The translations under genes and the position numbers were made by a program. From assembly GCF_019703515.2 (NCBI RefSeq), contig NC_059379.1:27680880-27744879 (forward strand): 64,000 bases of DNA, written 5' to 3'. Position 1 is the stretch's first letter. Each line of letters starts with the position of its first letter. Shown piece by piece: positions 34,739 to 46,320 of the stretch. The DNA comes from Myxocyprinus asiaticus. Taxonomy: Eukaryota > Chordata > Actinopteri > Cypriniformes > Catostomidae. A model generated the notes under the pieces. That model had not been told where the DNA came from and ran no database searches. It was given only the letters and a program-made list of their open reading frames with translations.

Positions 34739-35407
34739 ATGCTGCTACCTTGCGCGCGGAGATCACCACCCTCCTACGGACACAGACCCTTCCTGCGGTT
34801 TGCATTCGAGGGTCGGGCGTATCAGTACAAGGTCCTCCCTTTCGGTCTGTCCTTGTCCCCTCGCGTCTTCACGAAGGTCGCAGAGACAGCTCTTGCCCCG
34901 TTAAGGGAGGTTGGCATTCACATTCTCAACTATCTCGATGATTGGCTAATCCTAGCTCACTCTCAGGACATGTTGTGTGCACACAGGCACTTGGTGCTCT
35001 CGCACCTCAGCCGATTAGGGCTTCGGGTCAACTGGGAAAAGAGCAAGCTCCTCCCGGTTCAGAGCATCTCTTTTCTCGGTTTGGAGTTGGACTCAGTCTC
35101 GTTGACAGCGCGCCTCATGAACGAGCGCACACAGTCGGTGCTGGCCTGTTTGAAGGTGTTCAAACGGAAAACAGCGGTTCCACTGAAACTCTTTCAGAGG
35201 CTCCTGGGGCATATGGCATCCTCAGCGGTGGCCACTCCTCTCGGGTTGATGCATATGAGACCGCTTCAGCACTGGCTTCAGACTCGAGTCCCGAGATGGG
35301 CATGGCACCGCGGGACACATCGCATGGTCATCACGCCGGTCTGTCACCGCCTCTTCAGCCCTTGGACCGACCTCACGTTTCTACGGGCAGGCGTTCCCCT
35401 AGAGTAG
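34739..35407 (+). pseudogene. DIRS reverse transcriptase domain
   Basis: The open segment contains YKVLPFGLSLSPRVFTK and the catalytic box NYLDDW (YLDD at residues 65-68), then GLRVNWEKSKLLPVQSISFL and FLGLELDS, the usual order of RT motifs in DIRS elements. The N-terminal fingers lie upstream in other frames. A stop follows LRAGVPLE at 35405. RNase H continues right after. Confidence 0.9.
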
Positions 35408-35836
35408 GTCTCCAGGTGCGTCGTGGTCACGACAGATGCCTCCAAGACGGGCTAGGGTGCTGTTTACAATGGGCACGCAGCCGCCGCCTTGTGGATGGGC
35501 CCACGGCTGCGTTGGCACATCAACTGCCTCGAGTTCCTGGCAATTCTGCTCGCCCTGCGGAAGTTCCGGCTGTTGATCCAGGGCAAGCACGTGTTAGTTC
35601 GGACAGACAACACGGCAACGGTAGCATATGTCAACCACCAAGGCAGTCTGTGCTCTCGTTGTATGTCACAACTCGCCCGCTATCTCCTCCTCTGGAGTCA
35701 GCAGCACCTCAAGTCGCTGCGAGCCACTCACATCCCGGGAGACCTCAACACTGCAGCAGACGCGCTGTCATGGCAGGTTACCCTCAGGGGAGAGTGGAGA
35801 CTCCACCCTCAGGTGGTCCAGCTGATCTGGAGTTGA
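35408..35836 (+). pseudogene. DIRS RNase H domain
   Basis: TTDASKTG at about 35425 (followed by a stop) holds the first catalytic Asp of RNase H. The frame at 35489-35836 continues with INCLEFLAILLALRKF (Glu), LVRTDNTATVAYVNHQG (Asp) and HIPGDLNTAADALS, the late Asp block. Frameshifts separate the start from the rest. Confidence 0.85.
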
Positions 35837-36233
35837 TTCGGACAGGCACAGGTAGACCTGTTTGCCTCCCAAGAATCCGATCACTTAGGCTAGGGCCCCC
35901 TCTACGAGGCGCCTGTATGCCTTTAAGTGGCGTCTGTTCGCTAACTGATGTTCTTCCCGATGGGAAGACCCCCAGAGATGTGCAGTTGGATCGGTGCTTT
36001 CCTTCCTGCAGGAGAGATTGGAAGGGCGGTTGTCCCCTTCCACCTTGAAGGTGTACGTAGCTGCTATAGCAGCACACCACAACACAGTGGACGGTAAGTC
36101 CTTAGGGAAGCATGACCTGATCATCAGGTTCCTGAGAGGTGCCAGGAGGCTGAACCCCTCCAGACCGTGCCTCGTTCCCTCATGGGACCTCTCTGTAGTT
36201 CCTTAGGGTCTACAGAGAGCCCCCTTTGAGCCT

Positions 36234-36854
36234 TTGAAGTCAGCTGAGCTTAAGGCACTCTCCTTGAAGACTGCCCTCCTGACTGCGCTCACTTCCATCA
36301 AGAGGGTAGGAGACCTGCAAGCGTTCTCTGTCAGCGAAACGTGCCTGGAGTTCGGTCCGGGCTACTCTCACGTGATCCTGAGACCCCGACCGGGCTATGT
36401 GGCCAAGGTTCCCACGACCCCTTTTAGGGACCAGGTGGTGAACCTGCGAGCGCTGCCCCAGGAGGAGGCAGACCCAGCCCTGTCATTGCTGTGTCTGGTG
36501 CATGCTTCACGCATCTATTTGGATCGCAAGCAGAGCTTTAGATTCTCTGAGCAGCTCTTTGTCTGCTTTGGTGGACAGTGGAAAGGAAGTGCTGTCTCCA
36601 AGCAGAGGCTTGCCCACTGGTTCATTGACACCATAGCAATGGCATATTACGCTCAGGACGTGCCGCCCCCGGTAGGGATGCGAGCCCATTCTACCAGGGG
36701 TGTAGTGGCCTCCTGGGCCCTGGACAGGGGTGCCTCTCTAACAGACATTTGCAGAGCAGCAGGCTGGGCAACACCCAACACCTTTGCGAGGTTCTACAAC
36801 CTCCGGGTGGAACCGGTTTCGTCCCGTGTAGTGGCACGCAATACAAGTGGATAA
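36234..36854 (+). pseudogene. DIRS tyrosine recombinase domain
   Basis: The 206-codon frame holds the whole catalytic set: Arg24 (SIKRVGDL), His152 and Arg155 (AHSTRG), Trp178 (GWAT) and the nucleophile Tyr188 (RFYNL). The enzyme would circularise and insert the cDNA without target duplication. The frame is not joined to RT: 35837-36233 is broken by stops and shifts, so the N-terminal part of the recombinase is scrambled (for example QERLEGRLSPSTLKVYVAA near 36007). The catalytic end is well preserved; the Met at 36234 is not the natural start. Confidence 0.9.
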
Positions 36855-37617
36855 GTCTGGGATAGCCGGCCGGCTGTATCGCTTGCACATAGCGCCTTTC
36901 ACCTCCCCTGAGCTGAAGATGTGCACCATTAACTCCCAGTAGTGTTCATAAACTATGTTCCCTGGTTGACTTCCTGCAAGCCCTGTGGCAGTCGAGTTTT
37001 CGGAGAGACTTGCTGCCGGCCCAGTACACGTGCTAACTAAAAGCCCTGTTCTGTGGTAGGTGCTCCGCATGTGGCGGTTCCCTGTAGGTAACCCTATGTG
37101 ATGTATATCTTCCGCTAATTTGTTTGCCTGTTGGCAAACTACGTCTTCCTTGGGCAGAGGCCCCTCTGCCACAGTCTCCATGTTTGTAATAACTCCTCCC
37201 CCATTAGGTAGGACCTACCATGAGACTTCTCCACATGACATACTTCCGACATAGTTCGGCAAGACCATGTGACGTATTTTCCACTTAAATATCCCCCTTC
37301 TCTCTGGGTGAGGTTTGGTCTCCACGGTATCCTCCCGTTGGGAGGGACACACCCTGACTAGACCTGGTTGGCCCAGTCGGATATTCCCCCTTTTTTAGGG
37401 AGTGGAAAAAAAGAAGGGGAAAAGAGGCCACGACTGGGCTAGCCTGTCTCTATCTTTTGGGTAGTTGACTTGTCCCCAAAGGGCCGTTCGACACTCATAA
37501 CTATGTTGGGGGAGGTTACGTGTCAGCCTGGTGCACTGGCTACGAGGCACACAGTTGTCTGCCCGTCACACACTGCCAGTTCACGTAACACAATTCAGCC
37601 AGTTGCGGCATTTTGTA

Positions 37618-37735
37618 TAGGGACCCCTAGTGTCACTACATCGACACAACGTCGAGTGAGTGACAGATAGGGAACATCACGGTTACTTGCGTAACCTCCG
37701 TTCCCTGATGGAGGGAACGAGACGTTGTGTCCCTC
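37618..37735. repeat. DIRS internal complementary region
   Basis: ACCCCTAGTGTCACTACATC through GAGTGAGTGACAGATAGGGA is the complement of the left end. Directly after it, GTAACCTCCGTTCCCTGATG through GAACGAGACGTTGTGTC is the complement of the right terminus (37879-37925). The join is near 37677-37682. This is the layout used in DIRS replication to make circular cDNA. Confidence 0.85.
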
Positions 37736-37934
37736 CTGCCACTACGCTGAACTACCTGCTGAAATTGTCTCGGTTCCTCAGCATAAAACCTGAATGAGTG
37801 GTTGCACACCAGCTCCTTTTATCAAAGACCAGAGGTGTCTCAGGCTCCCAAGAGTGACCCCTAGTGTCACTACATTGACACAACGTCTCGTTCCCTCCAT
37901 CAGGGAACGGAGGTTACGCAGGTAACCATAACGT

Positions 37935-38401
37935 TTTTGCTCAACCATGATCACGTTCCCGCTTAGCCAGACGGGATTCAGTAGATAAATGTTTTTGTTT
38001 TTTTGTTTTTTTTGGCTTACTCTGAGTTTGTGTAGGAGTCGGTGTTGTGTTGGGAGCCGGCCGTTTGCTGGATTCCATCTCTAAGATAATGTTACCTAGT
38101 GTTGCAGACTGTTTGTTGTCACTGTTGAATAGCGGAAGAAAAGCACTGAGGCAAGGCTCTCGGGAGTTCGCATAAACGTCACATCCTTTGGATTTTCCCG
38201 CCAAAACCGACCCACTCCCTTCGCATGAAAATCAGTCTACAGGCTTTAATAGGCTACCTAGGAAGTCCAGGAAGGGCTTATATTTTAAGTTGCGTTACAA
38301 GTGAATGTAACATGAAAATTGTTACATACTGCACCTTTAAAATCAAGTAAGTAAAAGCAGCTGCCTCTGGCTTCCTGGTTGAATGGATAACATACTATAT
38401 T
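37935..38401. other. sequence between DIRS and next element, no gene
   Basis: It contains the presumed right part of the TTAA element up to 38341 and a 60-bp unique segment. No coding region. Confidence 0.5.
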
Positions 38402-39542
38402 CAGTCCCACCAGGATTTCGCGGCACTTTTTCCTGATTTTTGCAGACTGAATGACTGAATTTGCTGCAACTTTTCTCAAATTTTGCAATGCAATTTGTTG
38501 CATTTTTTGGGGGTTGTTTTGCAGTGAAAACTCACAAATAATGAATATACACCTCTGTAATTGTTTTAATTACATTGTAAATGCAATTACATGTAAATAT
38601 TTTAGGGCACAATAACTTAATATGCTGTTAACAGGCCAAAAAAAAAAAAAAAAAAAATTCACACACACAAAACATACATTTAGGTGAATCTGTGGATATT
38701 GGAAGACCCTTATTATTTTTTATTAAAATGTTCTGCCTCAGGCAATACAAGAAAACTTAGGTTAAGAAAAGGTTAAAATAGACATGCTAACCGTTAATCT
38801 GCTAACTAAAAACACAAATGAGGATTCAATAATTATGCCAATTATTACATTGTCTGATTTATGGCCATACAAACAAATACAATTAGAGTTCATATATTTG
38901 AGAATTTATGTACAAATTTAAATTCCACAAGTGTTTCAAAAAATGTATATGAAAATGCAATTAGTCATTTTTAAATATATTCTGCATATATGTATGTATG
39001 TGATCAGTAAAAAACATTTATGAACATTTATTTTCAGCAAAGTGTTCAGCATAAATTGCCATTTTTAGATTTGTAGCCTACCGTATTAAGCGATTCACAT
39101 TTTTCTACACACCTAATGGGGATTTTAGCTAGTGAATGTTAGGGATTCTCAGTATAAACCTGATTTTTGTGTCTCATCTGCAGCACTCAGGGTGAAGATT
39201 AAACGCTAGCTGTGATAAATGTGTTCTGTCTGCAATCTTGCAAAAGTTTAGACAAGGATTTTGATAGTAAACGCACAAAATGGAGGAGATGAGGGAGACA
39301 CACTGTTACTATGGAGATGATACAATGGCAGCTGTGCATTTGCATATGTTGCGACTGCTTCAAGCTTTCTAGCATTTGTTTTTCCACTGTCGAACATGAA
39401 GGAAAGTGATGTGATTCCCTCAGATTTAAATTTTTTACAGAAAATTTGTGTAAATTATACAAAATTGCACGCTACCGCAAATAATGCGGAGATTGGTTAA
39501 ATTTGCTCGAATTCTTGTGATCGCAAAATCCTGAAGGGACTG
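38402..39542. mobile_element. non-autonomous DNA transposon
   Basis: Ends CAGTCCCACCAGGATTTCGC and GCAAAATCCTGAAGGGACTG are inverted repeats. The bases TATATT flank both sides exactly (38396-38401 and 39543-39548). Six bases is unusual for hAT, so the superfamily is uncertain. The inside is AT-rich and non-coding. Confidence 0.65.
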
Positions 39543-39659
39543 TATATTTAACAGACGACCACCAATTTTAAGATTATACGAAACAGGTATCATATCATAT
39601 ACAGTAAATGTAAAGATATATAGACAAAGTGACGGAGCACCCGCCATCGGTACAGTGAG

Positions 39660-41279
39660 CAGGGAAGGATTAACCACCGGGCCGATTGGGCCGTTGCCCA
39701 GGGGCCTCTAAACCCAAAGAGCCCGAGCTCTAAATCAATTATTTATTTATTTTGAGATAGGCTACCTATTATAAATCCATGTAAATGTCAGCCTTATGTA
39801 AAATATTCGTTCGTCCGAATGTGTGCTAGACAACAGCAGTGCGAGCACAGTCACTAGAGTGTGCACTCAGGGAATCTGCATCTCACAGGTGCAGTGCGTT
39901 TATTTGAAGGACTACAGAGATCAGCGTCTGATTTACAAAACACTTCCAAACACAAAGATAAGGTGCAGTTTCCTCTGGCTGTGTACAAAGCTGATTTTTA
40001 AATTCATATAAGTGACAGAATTCATGCAACAGTAGAGAGGACATTAAAATGTTTAAGTCCTGCATGCATTTCATGTTTAATGATGAAGAGAAAGGTGACT
40101 TAATACCCTAAATATGTGCACAGTAACCTTTTGTAATATTTGATTAACTGCAAGAGTTCACAAATGGTTATTGTGTTATTTGTCGGGACTCGGGAATAAA
40201 GAAAGTTTATTGACATGGATGTGTCAAACACAAACTCAAATTTGCAAGGAATAAAGTGCACAGTGAGCTATGAGCCTAAATAGCACAATACATAGACCTT
40301 CAAATAATAAAATCACATTAAAGTCGAACAAAAATAATCTCTGTCACTGCCTGCAACATAGTAGACCTATTCTTAATCAATGGAAAATGTGTAATTCTGC
40401 CCAGACAGGTTCACTTTCCATGAGGCAGTGAACGCTACAGTTTTAGGACTTCTCTGGGATGCTTTGATTTTTAAATGATTCAGCATTTAACTTTTGTAAT
40501 TATTATCTGCACACCAGAGCAAAATGGAGAAAAAACATCATCTCACCGTTTATCAAGCGCTGAAAGTTTGCCAGGTGAAAAACAATCTGGAATCATGTGA
40601 AACAGTCACATTAAGGCGTCTTTGCAACCTGAACTTCAGCAGAATGTCGATTTGTGACACCAGCGCTTAAAAAGCTTGATGCAGCGCAACAAATGTTGAA
40701 ACAGAACACAGGTGCCTCGAGATGCATTTATAATTATTGAAATTATTTTTAAGTTAACAGTGTCTAAAAACAATTTGACGGTCCTGCACAACGAATTGTA
40801 AAACAGAATGCAGGTGTCTCGAGATGCGTTAATAAATATTAAAGTTCTTTTAAACTTTACAGTGAGTTGTGGCACAACGATCAAAGATGTCTGCCCAGTG
40901 CGCGTTTACATGGCCTTGACACACTTGAAAAACTGACCCGAACTTGGCCCAAAACCTGTAGGTTTGTCGGGTACCATCAGACTAAGATCGGGTTGAAGAC
41001 CTCTAAACGTGTGCAGAATAACCGAATAGTGATTTTGGTTTTTGAAAACCATGCACATCCCTATTAATGCATGATTTTGGATCGTTTCAAAATTAAAAAG
41101 TACATATAACTGGCTGTGTAAGACATTGCTCCAAATTTTCCTTCCATCAATTTGAAAAATCCAAACAAATCTGCCAAGCATCCTGTAGCGCATAAAAGTG
41201 AATGTAGTCACGTGACACGTCATGGGGGGTCTCCGTTGTGTACCGGCCCATGGGCCTCTCAGTTCTTAATCCGTCCTTG
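39660..41279. mobile_element. non-autonomous hAT-like element
   Basis: Ends CAGGGAAGGATTAA and TTAATCCGTCCTTG are imperfect inverted repeats. The flanks acagtgag (39652-39659) and acagggag (41280-41287) match at 7 of 8 bases, as expected for hAT. No transposase was recognised in the 1.6-kb interior. Confidence 0.65.
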
Positions 41280-41559
41280 ACAGGGAGTCTCACTTTAACA
41301 AGATTTCATGTTTAACATGAATTTGAGTTCATTTGAACTTTTCATACGATTAACTTTTATACCTTTGATTTGCTTTTGTTTGGTTCTTTGTGACTTTGTT
41401 GCATCTAAAACCATTATATTATTGTTATTATGCACAAGTATGCTGAGTTTAAGTAAACTGTGCAAATATTCAACTTTAAGTGTATTGTGTAAGTTTGCCA
41501 AGCTTAAATTCAAATGTCTTGCTTTGGTCTACACAATGGAAGTGTTCTGTTAACTCTCA

Positions 41560-41945
41560 AAACTATAATTACTAAAACTAAAACTAAAATATATAAAAAC
41601 AAAATAGAAATGTGTTTACAAAATAAAAACTATACTAAAACTAACAAAATCATTAATGACACTAATTCAAACTAAACTGAAATTTATAGCAAATCTGAAA
41701 ACTATATAGAATAAAAACTGATTTGAAAATGCAAAACTATAATAACCTTGCTACACAGAACACTCTGCTGGGTCTCTCTCTCTCTCCGGCAGTCTGGATT
41801 GCCCTTTTTATCCCTCTCCACTCTCACTGCAAACACAAAACAGCTGTTTTCCCACAGGTGTCAATCCTTACCGCTCTGTCTCTCTTGGCCTCGCTCTCTG
41901 CAAACATCGCTCAGCCATGCCCGCATCACCACAGTCCGCTTCCAA
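41560..41945 (-). mobile_element. A-rich repeat plus gypsy LTR-like fragment
   Basis: 41560-41745 is AACTAAAA-type low complexity. From about 41750, CTGGGTCTCTCTCTCTCTCC, then CTTACCGCTCTGTCTCTC, then CTCGCTCTCTGCAAACATCG repeat the motif order of the gypsy LTR-like ends at 3983-4310 and 30640-30720. Confidence 0.55.
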
Positions 41946-44900
41946 TGTACATTTAGAATGCAAATCCTCAAAGTTCACTTTTTTATATTGTTATTATACA
42001 GATCTAATGTAATGCAAAGACAGGTTTTGTGGACAGAGGAGTTGACAGCATATCACCACCAGAATCGATTAGGAGCTTATGAAAATCTATTGTAAATTAC
42101 ACACAGAAACTCAAAGGTTTTCCTTCAGTTTTCTGCTAAAATCAAGGCTTGAAGGTTGAACTTGATTGCCTTCACACACACACAAAAAAACACACCTTTC
42201 ACTTTTTACTGACTCCCATTTCATGTTACTCAAAACATTTATGTAACCAAGGGAACTTAAGTTTATTCAATTAAAAAAAAAAAAAAAAAAGTCTTTTTAG
42301 CTTTACTTAATCCATTTGTGTTGGGACAACATGAATATTTTTTGTTTGGTTTAGTGAAACTGGGCAAGGGATTTCTAGTTCCCAGCATGTTTTTCATGGG
42401 ACTTGACAGGGAGAGCAAAAGTCAAAATTAAGTGTTCTCTCTTGCTCCCAAATGTTCCCACTGAATTTTACTCCATGTTCAACCACTCTCTGCCCACTGT
42501 GATTTTCTTCCCGACCACTTCCGTTCCCCAAACCCTGCATTTGCTTTTCACAGCCATACAAATAGACATCAAGTGTACACAAAGAATGTTTTATTTTTTC
42601 TGTTATTGCTATTATCAGATGATGCATGACATGATGCCAATTTGACTTGCCTGAGGGTGATTTCTTAACACTTAAATGGACTGTTTTCCAGTCCGAGTTT
42701 CACATCATTTGATGACAGTGATTTCCTGCTATGCTCTGCCTGTCAGTTATTATCAAAAATATATATAAGTTAAATAATAATAGTAGGTTTTCTTTGCATT
42801 CAATAGTTAAAAAAAAATTAATAATAATAATAATATATATATATATATATTCTCTATTCTCTGACTGCCCGCTTCTGTCCACATCTCATGGAAGTACTGT
42901 CCACTCCCACCTTTAACTCTGAAATTTAATCCCGCACCGCAAGAAATCTAATCAGCTATTGCAGGAGTTCAGAGAAAATGCAGACCTCTACTTGTTAGTG
43001 TTTAATATGTTGTTGTTTTGAGATTTAGAAGAGTTTCTGTCATGTTGTAATTTTGTTACCATCATGGTGAAGAGTGAAGCTTGAGCCTAGGTTGAGGACC
43101 AATACATTGTGTATTCTATATATTGCTTTATCCATTGAGCAATTGCTGTGCTAACCATATCATGACTAAGTTGCTCTCAGTAGTGCTTCCCACCAGCATG
43201 TTTTCAGCATTCTAACATTTCCTGTCACTAGCTAGCATATCTCTAAAAGAGTTTCACTTGAGTTGTTATGACTTGTTAAAGTTTGTTGGGTTTCTTAGAT
43301 TCCCTCTATTTGAAGTATTTAAGTTTTAATTTAAGAAATTAATTTCACATGAAAGTGATTACAATGGAAATATACTGAAATTATACTACTACCAACAATG
43401 CTACTACTAATAATTTGTCCAGCAAAGTATGACCAAAACAAGACTTTGTTTGAAGACAAAAGGCTTCCTAGGTTGTATTATTTACATACCCTGTTTAATA
43501 AGAGTGTTGATGTTTCACATTAAATGTTTATCATATTGCAGAATAATAAAATCAAAATCACAATCAAGTGTCTCATATTGTTTCAAGGCATTTGTGTGGC
43601 CTTCACCACAGGTCCTCATTCAAATGTACCACAGTTTTTGGTGGTGTCTTGGCTTAAAAAATAACGAGCCCTACAATACTAATGTATCAAACACACACAC
43701 AGGAATTTAACAGTTGTCTTGCATTAACAGTGTATGGAACTAATTTGCACTCCTGTTTTAGGGCTAGAAGTGAACACTGTAATAAGCTTCATGATTTATG
43801 TCCGTATGAAAGCACGCTGTTCCCTAATTAGAACAGATCTGTTTTTTCAATCATACCTTTTCAAATGAACTCCTGTGGGCCAGTAGCCTGAATGTATGCA
43901 CAACTGTTGCATCTGTATATTTTATCTGTTTTGATCACATCTTTGTACCAGCAATAGAAGCTCACTTATCCATTCTTTCTATGGTCTTTCTTCTCTTACC
44001 TTCATTGCTCAACCAGACCCCCATCTTGGCCTAAGACCCATGGCTCTTGTCTGTAATTTTGTGAATGCTATATTACAGTGTCTGGGCAGAGTCCCCTTTT
44101 TTCATCCCACTTCTGTTTTTCACTTTGGCAAGCTAACAGGAAGTGGTGACGAATGATATTGCATTGATCCCATAAGGGAGTCCCCACTTCATTATTTTTT
44201 AACTGTGCTGGGCTCAACTGTTTTGTTCTTACTGGAGCTTAAACAGGTATAGGCCTTGGTTGTTTGTGTTATTTGCTGAAATTGTTAATGCACAATCCAA
44301 CAGATATCTTGGAAGTGGAACAGTAATATAGACAATGTTTAAATGAATTGCCATGTAGCAGTCGTTGTTGTTTAAAGCAGCTTATAGTAGACCAGTCACA
44401 GTGGCTGTCCTTCCAGGAACCATTTAGCTGAAATACATTGACCTTTGGCACATTGGTGAAACTAGAATATGATCTCAGTAAATCTCCTGTTACTTGCTCA
44501 TACTGTTACCTTTAAACCCTCTTTTTTGTTAAAAGCTAAGAGCCTTACCTGCTAGGATACAACCATAATTCAATGATGAGGTTTACATTAGCCATATGTG
44601 AACAGTATACTGCTACTCTAAAGCTGTATTATTTAGAGGACTATGCCACAGAACGTCAAAAAAACGTCAAAAAACAACAAACCAGTATAAAACACTAAAC
44701 ATGTTTTTGCGTCTATCTGCACTGTTTTATAATTGTTTTCTTTGTAAACGTGAGAGACTAAAATCTTTTCACGCTGATTTTTCAAGAGATTGCACGAGCG
44801 CCGCGAGACACCTGCATTCAGTTCCATTTTTTGTGCTGCATCTTTTTTTTTTTTTTACATGTTCAAGCTAAATGGCCCCTTAAGCTGCACTTGATCGAAC

Positions 44901-45120
44901 ATCAGCTTGAAATAATAATTCAATCAAAAATGAAAATTCTCATCATTTGCTCACTTGTTCCAAACGTACTGTATGATACAGCAAAATGCCTTTGCCTCAC
45001 TTTTCCATAAAACAAGGTGGATACTAACTCCAAAAGGCATATTAAACGCCATAAAGTACATTAAACGTAGCCCACACAATTTGTGTGCTGTATTCCAAGT
45101 CTTCTGAAGCCATAAAATAG
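41946..45120. other. lmf1 intron, no gene seen
   Basis: AT-rich sequence with poly-A at about 42270-42290, an AAT/TA microsatellite at 42815-42850, poly-T at about 44845-44857, and MITE-arm text (AAAAATGAAAATTCTCATCA) at 44928-44947. No coding or RNA gene supported. Confidence 0.5.
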
Positions 45121-45124
45121 ATTT

Positions 45125-45430
45125 GTGTGAGGAGGCAGGTGAGGAATGAGGATCTAAATGCAGCTTTTAATGGAAATCAAAGACATACAAAGTACTCAGA
45201 ATTAAAAGAAACAAAACACAGGAAACCAGGCACAGAATGTGACAACACATGTGAAGACTGACAAAGAAACCAGGGGAAACAAGGGCTTAAATACAAATGG
45301 GCAAACAAGGAAATGAGGAACACCTGGGGAAAACAATCAGGGGAAAACCAATCATAAAATGAAACTGCAAAGGACTACAAAATTAACAGGAAACAGGAAT
45401 GGGGAACTAAACAAGAATTTCAAAATAAAA
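45125..45430. repeat. dispersed LTR/TRIM-like repeat
   Basis: GGTGAGGAATGAGGATCTAA, then CAGCTTTTAATGGAAATCAA, then AGGGCTTAAATACAAATGGG, then AACAGGAAACAGG resemble the blocks at 32610-32962 and 58895-59280. Non-coding. Confidence 0.5.
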
Positions 45431-45653
45431 CTTGCTGTTGTTGTAATTTTTAGGTAATCTAATCTGATTACTTTTGGATTTGGATCTCTGGTCTTTTGCC
45501 AGTTTTAGGCTCTGGCTCAGAATGCTCTTTTAAAATTGAGGAGCATAATCTGTAAGGTACACACTAGTTACTGCCATTAGCGAATTTGTAATGTAATAAA
45601 AAATGTAATCATGTTAATGTAATCTATTCCATTATAAGTAACTGTAATTTGAT

Positions 45654-46156
45654 TAAAGGAATATTCCACGTTAAATTATGTGTGTCAATTAAGATTAATT
45701 TGGTTACAAGTTAAGCTCAATCGACAGCATTTGAGGCAAAAATGTTGATTACCACAAAAATTCATTTTGAATCGTTCCTCTTTTTCTGATTTTAGTGTAA
45801 TAAAATCACTTTTTCTGTGTAAAGTCATAGCCAATTTTACAATTTTGTTGCCATTATGACGCAATGCTATAAACCTTTAAACGACTGTAGTAACAATTAT
45901 TTAGTGCTCAAATAATCCACAAGTTTAACAGAAGAATTAATATGTGCTTTTATAAAATTATAAGATTCACATTTCTGCCTTTAAACCCTCAAAAAATGTA
46001 AACCCCATTGGCCTTACTGTAACCTCAAATTTTATTTATTTATTTTTTAAAGAAAAGGAGGGCTGAATCAAAATACATTTTTGTGGTCATCAACATTATG
46101 CCACAAAAGCTGTCGATTGAGCTTAACTTGTACTGATACCGGAATATTGCTTTAAC
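45654..46156. mobile_element. palindromic TTAA-type MITE
   Basis: The left end TTAAAGGAATATTCCACG pairs with the right end CCGGAATATTGCTTTAA. Inside, AAGCTCAATCGACAGCATTT (about 45713) pairs with AAAGCTGTCGATTGAGCTTA (about 46107). No coding capacity. Confidence 0.75.
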
Positions 46157-46320
46157 ACATTTTATAATGTAATGTTATCCAATGTTTTGTAATCTGATTA
46201 TTTAAATTACATGTAATTCGTTACGAAACAACACTGGTCACAAGATACGTGAGAACCAGTCATATCTGATGTTTTTAAGTGATCGAATCATTCTCGTTCA
46301 CCTCCATACACTGACTCATA

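Larger units (their letters stand above)
33100..37930 (+). mobile_element. DIRS-type tyrosine-recombinase retrotransposon
   Basis: The left terminal part (33100-33275, CTGTCACTCACTCGACATTG then GACACTAGGGGTCACTC) and the right terminal part (about 37790-37930, GAGTGACCCCTAGTGTCAC) are inverted. An internal complementary region at about 37618-37735 carries the complements of both outer ends joined together. Between them lie the gag-like, RT, RNase H and tyrosine recombinase segments in that order. DIRS elements use a recombinase instead of an integrase. All frames are broken somewhere, so this copy is dead. A sister 5' fragment lies at 22695-23785. Confidence 0.92.
31970..38341. mobile_element. 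TTAA-flanked element split by later insertions
   Basis: The left end TTTAAAGGTTCAGGTTGTAA (about 31970) and right end GTTACATACTGCACCTTTAAA (about 38321-38341) form imperfect inverted repeats starting at TTAA. A similar right end occurs at about 55013-55037. The DIRS at 33100-37930 and an LTR/TRIM-like block at 32610-32960 lie inside. Treating them as one host element is inference. Confidence 0.5.

Noticed and set aside
34942..36048. A 368-codon frame over the DIRS element
   Set aside because: It is an off-frame shadow of RT and RNase H, rich in Pro/Ser/Arg, without motifs. The true frames carry YLDD, the RNase H blocks and the recombinase.
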